From the IMG/VR virus record IMGVR_UViG_3300009184_000042, positions 1 to 64,000 of that record: DNA of 64,000 nucleotides; one strand, written 5' to 3'. Positions within the stretch are counted from its first letter, which is position 1. Each line of letters opens with the position of its first letter. Shown here in pieces: positions 35,097 to 43,900 of the stretch. The translations under genes were made by a program, and so were the position numbers. This stretch comes from a virus. The notes under the pieces are model-generated. The model was not told the DNA's origin, ran no database searches, and saw only the letters and a program-made list of their open reading frames with translations.

Positions 35097-36044
35097 ATGG
35101 AAAAATTATTAACAGAAAATCCTGGTAGGTTTGTCATCTTCCCAATTGAACACAATGATATATGGGAATTTTACAAACAACACCAAGCTGCGTTTTGGAC
35201 CGCAGAAGAAGTCGATTTAACAAATGACATCAGAGATTGGGAAAATTTAACAGAAAACGAAAAATACTTTATCAAGAATGTACTGTCATTTTTCGCAGCT
35301 TCAGATGGTATTGTAAATGAAAATTTAGCGGAAAACTTTTATCGAGAAGTTCAATATCCTGAGGCTAAGTTTTTCTATGGATTTCAGTTGGCGATGGAAA
35401 ATATTCATTCATTAATGTATTCATTGTTAATAGATACTTACATCTCAAATTCAAAAGAAAAAGACGAGTGTTTCAATGCAATTGACAGACTACCTGCAGT
35501 TCAAAAGAAAGCTAAATGGGCGTTGGAATGGATTGAAAAATCATCATTCGCCGAAAGGTTAGTTGCGTTTGCTGCCGTTGAAGGTATTTTCTTTTCAGGT
35601 TCTTTTTGTTCTATTTTTTGGATGAAATCAAGAGGAATTATGCAAGGATTATGTAACGCTAATTCACTTATCTTTAAAGATGAAAACTTACATTGTGATT
35701 TTGCAATTCATTTATTAAATAACCACTTAGAAGAAAGACCATCAGAAAAAAGAATTAAAGAAATTTTACTTTCAGCATTAGAAATTGAAAAAGAATTTAT
35801 CACCGAATCACTTCCAGTATCATTAATTGGTATGAACTCAAATTTAATGAAACAATACTTAGAGTTTGTTGTTGATGGTTTGTTAGTGAAAATGGGTTGT
35901 AGTAAAGAATTTAATGTTGAACAACCATTCAAGTTTATGGAACAAATTGCAGTTGAAACAAAAGGAAATTTCTTTGAATCAAGAACAATGGAATACCAAA
36001 AAGCGAAATTAAACGAAACTATAACATTCACAGAAGATTTTTAA
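35097..36044 (+). CDS. nrdB: Ribonucleotide reductase class I, small (R2) subunit
   Basis: The 315-residue subunit holds the di-iron centre and tyrosyl radical that start deoxyribonucleotide synthesis. By alignment to mouse R2, all ligands are present: Asp70, Glu101, His104, Glu162, Glu196 and His199, with the radical Tyr at 108 (in [10 protein letters not shown]). Long segments such as [17 protein letters not shown] are close to the eukaryote-like R2 group rather than the E. coli type. The C-terminus ends TFTEDF, the tail that docks into the large subunit. It precedes nrdA by 10 bases, and the pair supplies dNTPs for phage replication. Confidence 0.97.
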   Translation: MEKLLTENPGRFVIFPIEHNDIWEFYKQHQAAFWTAEEVDLTNDIRDWENLTENEKYFIKNVLSFFAASDGIVNENLAENFYREVQYPEAKFFYGFQLAMENIHSLMYSLLIDTYISNSKEKDECFNAIDRLPAVQKKAKWALEWIEKSSFAERLVAFAAVEGIFFSGSFCSIFWMKSRGIMQGLCNANSLIFKDENLHCDFAIHLLNNHLEERPSEKRIKEILLSALEIEKEFITESLPVSLIGMNSNLMKQYLEFVVDGLLVKMGCSKEFNVEQPFKFMEQIAVETKGNFFESRTMEYQKAKLNETITFTEDF

Positions 36045-36054
36045 ATTTATTAAT

Positions 36055-38457
36055 ATGTCATTAAAAATAACCAAAAGAAACGGAGAAAACGTCGCGTTCA
36101 ATCCGCAAAAAATTTATAACAGAGTAAAACGTTCATCAAAAGGTTTGAACGTAAACTCAGATGAAATTTTTATTAAAGTAATTACATCAGTTCCGACTGA
36201 GGGAGAAGTAACAACAAAAGAACTTGATAAGTTAATTTATGAGATTGCCGCAGCATATACGGGAAGTCATCACGACTATTCAAGAATGGCTTCGTCGGTT
36301 GCAATATCCTCATACCATAAAGAAACTGATGAAAGTTTTTCAAAAACTATGAGATTGCTTTACGAGGATGGGGTAGTTAATGAAGAGTTAATTAAACAAA
36401 TTGAATACTATGGTGAAGATGTTGTTGATGTTGCAATTAAACATGACAACGATTATAACTTTGATTATTTTGCTTGGAGGTCATTACAAGAAATGTATTT
36501 GTTAAAAAGACCAAATGGGAAAGTTGTTGAACGACCACAACACATGTATATGAGAGTTGCTATATGGGTTACTAATACTTTAGAGGAGGCATTAGAATAT
36601 TATAACTCTTTATCGGCACAACTTATTTCACCGGCAACACCAATTATGATTAACTCTGGTACCAAAACACCACAACTAGCATCTTGTGTTTTACACTACA
36701 ACGATTCAGACTCAAGAGAAGGTTTGTTAAATACAATGAATGATATTTCAACTTATTCATCGGACGCGGCAGGAATTGGTCTTTCAATGTCTAACATAAG
36801 AAGTAAAGAAAGTAGAATTTCAAGTTCAGGTGGTTATGCGGGTGGATTGTTGAAATATTTAAAAATCGTTAATGAGTCTTTAAGATTTTTTAATCAACAA
36901 GGTAGAAGACCGGGTAGTGCTGCTATATATCTTGAACCTTGGCACAAAGACATATTTGATTTATTAGATATTAAAAAGAACACAGGAGCCGAAGAGTTAA
37001 GAGCTCGTGATTTGTTTACCGCGCTTTGGATTCCTGACAACTTTATGAATGCAGTTAAGAACAACACCGATTGGTATTTATTCTGTCCTAATGATATTAA
37101 AAAGGCAGGACTAAAAGCATTACAAGAATGTTTTGGAGATGAATACGAAGAAGTATATAACACGGCAGTTAACATGGGTATTGGTAAAAAAGTTAAAGCA
37201 CAAGACATTTGGAGTAAAATTGTCGAGTCTCAAGTAGAAACGGGTGTTCCTTATTTATGTTCTAAAGATAGCGCGAACAAAAAAACTAACCATCAAAATA
37301 TTGGAGTAATTAAACAATCTAACCTATGTAATGAGATTTACCAATACACAGATGAAAAAACCACTGCAATTTGTACTTTGTCGTCGGTAGTGTTAAAAAA
37401 TTATATAAAAGACGGTCAGTTCAATTATCATTTATTAATAAGTGAAGTTAGAAAAATTGTTAAAGCATTAAACAATGTTATTGATAAAAATACCTACTCT
37501 ACCGAAAAAGGTCATAGAGGTGGATTAGAACAAAGAGCGATTGCAATTGGAACACAAGGATTGGCGGATGTATTTTATTTAATGGATTATATATTTACCT
37601 CACCTGAGGCTAAAAAATTAAATAAAAATATTTTTGAAACAATCTATTACGCGGCTATTCTTGAAAGTAATGACTTGTGTAAAAAAGGGATAAGAACTCC
37701 ATATGAGTTTTTTAAAGGTTCACCTATGTCACAAGGGATTTTTCAATTTGACATGTGGGGACTTTCTGAAGAAGATTTGTTTATGGATTGGAAAACCTTG
37801 AAAAAAGATGTTATGACTTATGGTATATGTAATTCATTATTCACCGCTCAAATGCCTGTGGCGTCTTCCGCCAAAATCACAGGTTCATTTGAAATGACAG
37901 AACCCGCACATTCGGCTTTATTTAATAGACGAGTTGTTGGGGGAGAAATTATGATTGTAAACAAATATCTAATCAACGACTTTGAAAAAATTGGAATTTG
38001 GTCTGAGGATTTAAAAAATGAAATTATTATGAACGAAGGTTCAATTCAAAATATTAATTTCAACAATTACTTAGATACTGAAGAAAAAGGTTATAATAGA
38101 AAGGTTAAAAGAATTGAACATTTGATTCCGAAATACAAAACTATTTGGGAAATTTCACAAAAAGAACTGATTGACATGTCAGCCGAAAGGGCTCCGTTTA
38201 TCGACCAATCACAATCTATGAACATTTACATGTCAAATCCAACACTTTCTAAAATAACATCTTCACATTTTTATGGATGGGAAAAAGGTTTAAAGACTCT
38301 TTGTTATTACGTAAGAACAAAAGCCATTTCAACAGGGGCAAAACACTTAGCTTTAGATGTTACAAAAAAGGAAAAACCAAAGGTAGAATATTCATACACG
38401 AATCTTCCACCAAAACCAACTAATTCAGACTTTGATTGTTTTGGTTGTTCTTCTTAA
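36055..38457 (+). CDS. nrdA: Ribonucleotide reductase class I, large (R1) subunit
   Basis: The 800-residue catalytic subunit reduces ribonucleoside diphosphates. An N-terminal ATP-cone (KRNGENVAFNPQKI, residues 7-20, through about 95) suggests allosteric activity control. The redox cysteines are Cys211 (ASCVLHY) and Cys440 (AICTLSS). The active site has the N-x-C-x-E signature, Asn423-Cys425-Glu427. The radical-transfer Tyr pair lies in LCYYVRTKA near residue 746. The C-terminus ends with Cys795-Phe-Gly-Cys798, the mobile pair that is re-reduced by thioredoxin or glutaredoxin. All essential residues are present, so an active enzyme with NrdB is expected. A terminator follows directly. Confidence 0.97.
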   Translation: MSLKITKRNGENVAFNPQKIYNRVKRSSKGLNVNSDEIFIKVITSVPTEGEVTTKELDKLIYEIAAAYTGSHHDYSRMASSVAISSYHKETDESFSKTMRLLYEDGVVNEELIKQIEYYGEDVVDVAIKHDNDYNFDYFAWRSLQEMYLLKRPNGKVVERPQHMYMRVAIWVTNTLEEALEYYNSLSAQLISPATPIMINSGTKTPQLASCVLHYNDSDSREGLLNTMNDISTYSSDAAGIGLSMSNIRSKESRISSSGGYAGGLLKYLKIVNESLRFFNQQGRRPGSAAIYLEPWHKDIFDLLDIKKNTGAEELRARDLFTALWIPDNFMNAVKNNTDWYLFCPNDIKKAGLKALQECFGDEYEEVYNTAVNMGIGKKVKAQDIWSKIVESQVETGVPYLCSKDSANKKTNHQNIGVIKQSNLCNEIYQYTDEKTTAICTLSSVVLKNYIKDGQFNYHLLISEVRKIVKALNNVIDKNTYSTEKGHRGGLEQRAIAIGTQGLADVFYLMDYIFTSPEAKKLNKNIFETIYYAAILESNDLCKKGIRTPYEFFKGSPMSQGIFQFDMWGLSEEDLFMDWKTLKKDVMTYGICNSLFTAQMPVASSAKITGSFEMTEPAHSALFNRRVVGGEIMIVNKYLINDFEKIGIWSEDLKNEIIMNEGSIQNINFNNYLDTEEKGYNRKVKRIEHLIPKYKTIWEISQKELIDMSAERAPFIDQSQSMNIYMSNPTLSKITSSHFYGWEKGLKTLCYYVRTKAISTGAKHLALDVTKKEKPKVEYSYTNLPPKPTNSDFDCFGCSS

Positions 38458-38462
38458 AAATT

Positions 38463-38487
38463 AATCCGAGTTATACTCGGATTTTTT
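38463..38487 (+). terminator. Rho-independent terminator closing the replication block
   Basis: A perfect 9-bp stem AATCCGAGT / ACTCGGATT with a TAT loop is followed by a T run. It lies 6 bases after nrdA ends and before the baseplate genes. Confidence 0.9.
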
Positions 38488-38522
38488 ATTTATATCTATT
38501 TAACTAAAAATGTTGGATATTA

Positions 38523-38530
38523 TATTTATG
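38523..38530 (+). promoter_or_regulatory. TATTTATG element upstream of the gp25-like gene
   Basis: TATTTATG lies 4 bases before the ATG at 38535. A second copy, TATTTATA at 38487-38494, starts at the T-tract of the nrdA terminator, 40 bases before the ATG. The 38487 copy has the more usual leader length. Confidence 0.4.
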
Positions 38531-38534
38531 TAAT

Positions 38535-38999
38535 ATGGCAGATGGAAGAACTTATGGTATTAATTTCCCTTTTAGGGATAGTCCAAAATCTTATTATTTT
38601 GATTTAACCGAAAATGCTGGTGATGAGATACGGGCAGACCTTTTACATTTGATATTAACCGCAAGAGGTAGTAGATACTATAATCCTGATTTTGGAACAC
38701 GTATATATGAATTTATTTTTGACCCTTTGGATGGTGAAACGTTTGACGGAATCAAATCTGAAATACAACAACAGGTTGACAAGTACATACCAAATTTAAC
38801 TATAAATGAAATTAAAGTGGTTCCATATTTACAATCAGATGAGGCTCCAGGTGACATTAACCAAGAGTTATTAGGAACAAGTGATATATATAGAATACCT
38901 GGTAGGTCAACTCAAGAATACACAGCTAAACTTACAATAGATTATACGGACGACAACAATTCGTTTGGTTCAAGTGAATTTATAATAATTAACATATAA
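38535..38999 (+). CDS. Baseplate wedge protein (gp25-like)
   Basis: A 154-residue protein of the gp25/GPW family, which makes part of the baseplate ring and starts sheath assembly. After a short N-terminal region it shows the family core: EIRADLLHLILTARGSRYYNPDFGTRIYEFIFDPL, then a helix (IKSEIQQQVDKYIP) and NEIKVVPYL. T4 gp25 is 132 residues. The next gene, gp6-like, starts 2 bases downstream, the same neighbours as in T4 (25 and 6). It opens the second structural block. Confidence 0.9.
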   Translation: MADGRTYGINFPFRDSPKSYYFDLTENAGDEIRADLLHLILTARGSRYYNPDFGTRIYEFIFDPLDGETFDGIKSEIQQQVDKYIPNLTINEIKVVPYLQSDEAPGDINQELLGTSDIYRIPGRSTQEYTAKLTIDYTDDNNSFGSSEFIIINI

Positions 39000-39001
39000 T
39001 T

Positions 39002-40840
39002 ATGGCAACTCAAAAAATTAATTATACTAGTAGGGATTTTGAAAGTCTAAGAAATGACTTAATTAATTATACCCAACAGTATTATCCTGAAATAATTCAA
39101 AACTTTAATGACGCTTCAATCTTTTCAGTTTTGATGGATTTAAATGCCGCAATTGGAGATAATTTACATTTTCATATCGATAGAAGTATTCAAGAAACTG
39201 TCTTACAATATGCGCAACAAAGGTCTTCTATTTTCAATATCGCAAGAACTTATGGTTTAAAAATACCAGGATTTAGACCTTCAGTTGCCCTTGTGGAAAT
39301 ATCAATACAAGTTCCGGCATTTGGTGACAATGAAGATTCAAGATACTTAGGTATTTTAAGAGCGGGGGCTCAGTTTAATGGTGGAGGGCAAACATTTGAA
39401 ACAGTCTATGATGTTGATTTTTCTACACAATATAACAACGAAGGGGTAAATAATAGAACCAAAACCCCTGTTTTTGACAACAATAATAAAATAACAAGTT
39501 ATATAATAACTAAAAGAGAAGTTGTTGTTAATGGTGTTACTAAAATATATAAACAAGTTGTAAATGCCGCAGACGTAGTTCCTTTCTATAGTTTCTTTTT
39601 ACCTGAAAAGAATGTTTTGTCTGTTACAACAATCATACAAAAAGACGGAACACAATACCAATCAACCCCAACAAACGCTGAATTTATAACGTCACAGAAT
39701 AAATGGTATGAAGTTGACGCATTGGCGGAAGATACAGTTTTTATTGAGGACCCAACAAAACCAATAGACAACGCAGGGGTTAAAGTTGGTCAATATATAA
39801 AAACAGACAACAGATTTATAACAGAATACACACCCGAAAGTTATATGAAGGTACAATTTGGGGCGGCAACAACAACACCAAATCAACAACTTCAACAATT
39901 TGCAAATCTTGGAACCCCATTAAAAATACAAAATTATCAAAATAATATCGGATTGGGACTTACAGTAACACCTAACTCAACACTATTTGTACAGTACCGA
40001 GTAGGGGGAGGAACCGCATCAAATGTTGGTGTTGGTTCAATCAACCAAGTTGGATTAGTTAATTTAGCGGTAAACGGACCATCATCACAAATCAATCAAA
40101 GTGTTGTACAATCATTAAAAATTAATAATGTAACAAGTGCGGTTGGAGGAGCAAACCAACCAACAATTGAAGAGGCAAGAAACATGGTTAGTTTTAACTT
40201 TGCGGCACAAAAAAGAGCGGTGACAGTTAATGACTATAAATCTTTAATCGATACAATGCCAGGTAAATTTGGGGCACCTGCCAAAGTCGCGATTACAGAA
40301 AATAATAACAAAGTTACTGTACAAATTTTATCATATGATTCAGACGGGAATCTAACACAAACAGTTCCAAACGCAATTAAAACAAACTTGGCAACTTATT
40401 TGTCTAAGTATAGAATGATAAATGACTACATATCAATTGATGTCGCAAAGGTAATAGATTTAGAGTTTGAAATATCTGTTGTAATCGAAAATAATACCGC
40501 TCAAAGTCAAATAATTACTCAAATTATTGACCAAGTATCCACTTACATGAATCCACAAAACAGAGATTTAGGTCAAAATGTAAACGTTTCTGATATTAGA
40601 AGATTAATACAAGACGTTGCTGGTGTTAATACATTAACAGATTTGAAAATATATAACAGAACAGGTGGTCAATATTCGTCATCTGAAACATCTCAAAGGT
40701 ACGCCGATGCGGAAACCAAAGAAATTTTATTAATTGACAACACCTTATTTGCCGAACCAGACCAAATATATCAAATCAGATTTGATTCTAGAGATATTAA
40801 TGTAAGGGTGAAACAACTTAGAACTGTAGACTTCTACTAA
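39002..40840 (+). CDS. Baseplate wedge protein (gp6-like, baseplate J type)
   Basis: A 612-residue wedge protein. The N-terminus (INYTSRDFESLRNDLINYTQQYYPEIIQNFNDAS) and FSVLMDLNAAIGDNLHFHIDR segment are characteristic of gp6 and baseplate J proteins, which form the inner ring around the hub. The middle holds a baseplate J-like beta domain (about residues 340-480) with KRAVTVNDYKSLIDTMPG near residue 403. The C-terminal 100 residues fit the gp6 arm domain. T4 gp6 is 660 residues. The gene lies directly after gp25, as in T4. Function is well supported. Confidence 0.88.
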   Translation: MATQKINYTSRDFESLRNDLINYTQQYYPEIIQNFNDASIFSVLMDLNAAIGDNLHFHIDRSIQETVLQYAQQRSSIFNIARTYGLKIPGFRPSVALVEISIQVPAFGDNEDSRYLGILRAGAQFNGGGQTFETVYDVDFSTQYNNEGVNNRTKTPVFDNNNKITSYIITKREVVVNGVTKIYKQVVNAADVVPFYSFFLPEKNVLSVTTIIQKDGTQYQSTPTNAEFITSQNKWYEVDALAEDTVFIEDPTKPIDNAGVKVGQYIKTDNRFITEYTPESYMKVQFGAATTTPNQQLQQFANLGTPLKIQNYQNNIGLGLTVTPNSTLFVQYRVGGGTASNVGVGSINQVGLVNLAVNGPSSQINQSVVQSLKINNVTSAVGGANQPTIEEARNMVSFNFAAQKRAVTVNDYKSLIDTMPGKFGAPAKVAITENNNKVTVQILSYDSDGNLTQTVPNAIKTNLATYLSKYRMINDYISIDVAKVIDLEFEISVVIENNTAQSQIITQIIDQVSTYMNPQNRDLGQNVNVSDIRRLIQDVAGVNTLTDLKIYNRTGGQYSSSETSQRYADAETKEILLIDNTLFAEPDQIYQIRFDSRDINVRVKQLRTVDFY

Positions 40841-40894
40841 ATCATTTATTTTATTTTTAAGGTTATTAGTTTTAAATAAAAAACCTAAATTATC

Positions 40895-40902
40895 TATTTA
40901 TT
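40895..40902 (+). promoter_or_regulatory. TATTTATT element upstream of the 1,617-residue gene
   Basis: TATTTATT lies 12 bases before the ATG at 40915 in a 74-base gap that holds no gene. Confidence 0.45.
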
Positions 40903-40914
40903 TTAAAACAGTAA

Positions 40915-43900
40915 ATGACCAAAACATACAGACTAAAGGCTCAACCAACAAAAGACCAAAATCTAAGAATTAACGTAACACAAGATTTTGACTTTTTAGA
41001 GATACTATCTTTAAAGTTAAGACAAGAAGATGTATATACAAGATTTTGTGCCGACTACGGTGTTGTTGCAGGTAGAGTTGTTGTTAATGGTGGGTACGGT
41101 GTTCCAAACGCAAATGTATCTATTTTTGTTCCATTGGATGCTATTGACGAAAACGACCCAATTATATCCACATTATACCCTTATAAAAGACCTGACCAAA
41201 AAAACGAAGATGGTTATAGATATAACTTATTACCTTATGTTAAAGAGTATGGTGGTCATAGTCCAACTGGTACATTTCCTGATGTGGAGGATGTTTTAAC
41301 AAGAAATGAAGTCTTAGAAGTTTATGAAAAGTATTATAAATACACTGTAAAAACTAATGAAAGTGGTGACTTTATGATTATTGGAGTACCGTTAGGTATT
41401 CAAACTGCAATACTAGATTTAGACTTATCAAACATCGGTTGTTTTTCACTTAGACCTTCAGACTTAATAAGATTAGGTCGGGGAACCACAGAACAATTTG
41501 ATGGGGACCAATTCAAATCATCAACAGATTTAGACTCACTACCTCAAATAGTAAATCAAAAAAAAGATATAGATGTTGCATCTTTTTGGGGTGAAGAAAA
41601 CATTTGTAATGTTGGTATAACAAGAGTCGATTTTGATTTAAGAGATTTAGGAATTGAAATTACACCACAAGCCGTTTTTATGGGTTCGTTGTTTTCAACA
41701 AGTGAAGAAGACTTTTTAAAATCAAATTGTAAACCTAAAAAAGACTCTGGTAATTTATGTGATTTAGTCACAGGACAAGGAAGAATATTGGCAATTAGAC
41801 AAACAATAAATTATGATGTAAACGGTAGACCAGCATTAGAACAATACTCACTACCTGAAGGAGGTAAAATAATTGATGACAACGGTACTTGGTTAGTAAA
41901 CGTTCCAATGAATTTAGACTATGTCACAACAAACGAGTTTGGTGAACAAGTACTATCAACAGACCCGAATGTCGGCATACCTACAAAAGGAAAATATAGA
42001 TTTAGAATCCAATATCAGAATGAAGATGGAATGGAATCAAGTGTATTAAGAGCAGATTATTTGGTCCCAAACGTTAAAGAATGGGGATGGACCACATCTA
42101 ACATCAATACACCTACAGACACAACCGCACAATTAAAATCATATGCATTTAGTTTAGATTGGGATGATTATGGGGATGTGAATACGACAATAGGTCAACA
42201 AATGATTCAAGAGGCCGTAAACTGTGATGATAAGTTTTATCAATTTAATTTCAATAAAGTTTATACGGTTGCAAATTTTATAGATAGATGGAAATGGGGA
42301 TTTAATAGAAGTAGACATTTAGGTATAAAAGAAATTACAGATAGACGATGTACTACTACCACAAACAGATTTCCGGTTAATGATGGTGTAAGAAATTTTG
42401 ACTTTTTATTCTTTTTACTAAGTCTACTTTTAATACTACTTACACCTACGTTTATAACTTTAATAATAATTTTACACTTTGTTGCATTTATATATCCAAT
42501 ATTAAGAATAGTGATAAATCTTTTAATATGGGTAATAAATGTTGTTATATATGGTATTTGTTTAGCTATTAGTGCAATTACATTTGGAGCAAGACCTAAA
42601 GGTGGTTGTAAAACCCAATCAATTAAACCATTAGGTAAAGAAAACCCATTCAAAAGAATTTCTTTACCCATGTTGTCTTATCCTGATTGTGAAGCCTGTC
42701 CATGTACTGATGAAACACTTCCTGAAGATAGTAGTCAAAGTTCATTCGCTCAAAGTGCAAATGTTGCAATTTCATCAGAAAATAATAGTCCTTTAGCGAA
42801 TACAAATTCCACAACTTCTTATAGTGTTTACAACTCATCGCAAGCATCTTCGGCAAATGACCCTGACGCTTTTAACAATGGAGTTGTCCAAGCGATGGCG
42901 GGTTACCAATTCCAAAATCTTGGAAATGATAATGATAAGTTAGTTAAAACTCCAATTGCCGAATATCCGGCACAAGGGGGAATAAAAGTATTGGCGAATG
43001 ACGTTACACTATCACAATCTTTGAATTTAGCAAATATTAGACAAAGATATTTTGAAGGTGATAATTTAATTCAAACAACTGTTAGAAACAACATTCCAAA
43101 TACAACAACATTAGACGCATCACAACCGTTTACCGATAGTGTTATGATGTTATTTGTTGATAGTGGAACTTTCAACGGGTTACAACCTGGACAACTTTTA
43201 ACATTCCAAGACATCAACTTAATAAATGACCCCAACTTAACGGGTATAACTAATTCCAATCAGTTTAATACTAATAGTATTACGGGAACTACACCATACA
43301 ACGCAATAAGTTTAGTGACAGTTCCTGTCAATTACATTAATCAAGCAGGTTTACAACAAACTGTAAACTTGAAATTGAATATATCTGAAGATGGAAAAGA
43401 TTACAAATATCCTGCGGGGGTTGAATATTTTCAAGTTATCACAGGAGGTACTGTATCACAGTTTTCTGGTTTAACAAACACAACGGGAGGATTACTTAAC
43501 AAATATTTGTTTAAAAAAACACAAAGATTCTGTTATGGTACACCGGCTCAACAATGTGACTACGTATTCCCAATCAAATTTATTGATAATTTTGCAAACT
43601 ATGAAATTATATTTTTAACAAGAGGTACGGACCCATACACCGACAAACAAAATATAAGATATGACCTATCGAAATTATTTGGATTTAACTTAGGTTCGGG
43701 TCCCGTTGTTGAAGGTAGTTATTATCTTAATGTACCAATACAACAAAACTCAGGAAGTGGAGCTTGGTTTAATGATTATAAAACGCCTGAATCGCATTTA
43801 GTTTCAAATAATACGAATGTATCATTATATCACCCACCTTTTGGTTTTACTCCTGATAGTACATTGTTTAGTGCATTTACAAACAACTCACCTTACTTTT

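Noticed and set aside
40841-40914. Weak inverted repeat AGGTT...AACCT as a terminator after the gp6-like gene
   Set aside because: The stem is only 5 bp with an AT-rich loop and no clean T-run, so it is not supported.
42261-42671. 136-residue minus-strand frame opposite the hydrophobic segment
   Set aside because: It lies wholly inside the 1,617-residue gene, antisense, with no promoter or relation to neighbouring genes.
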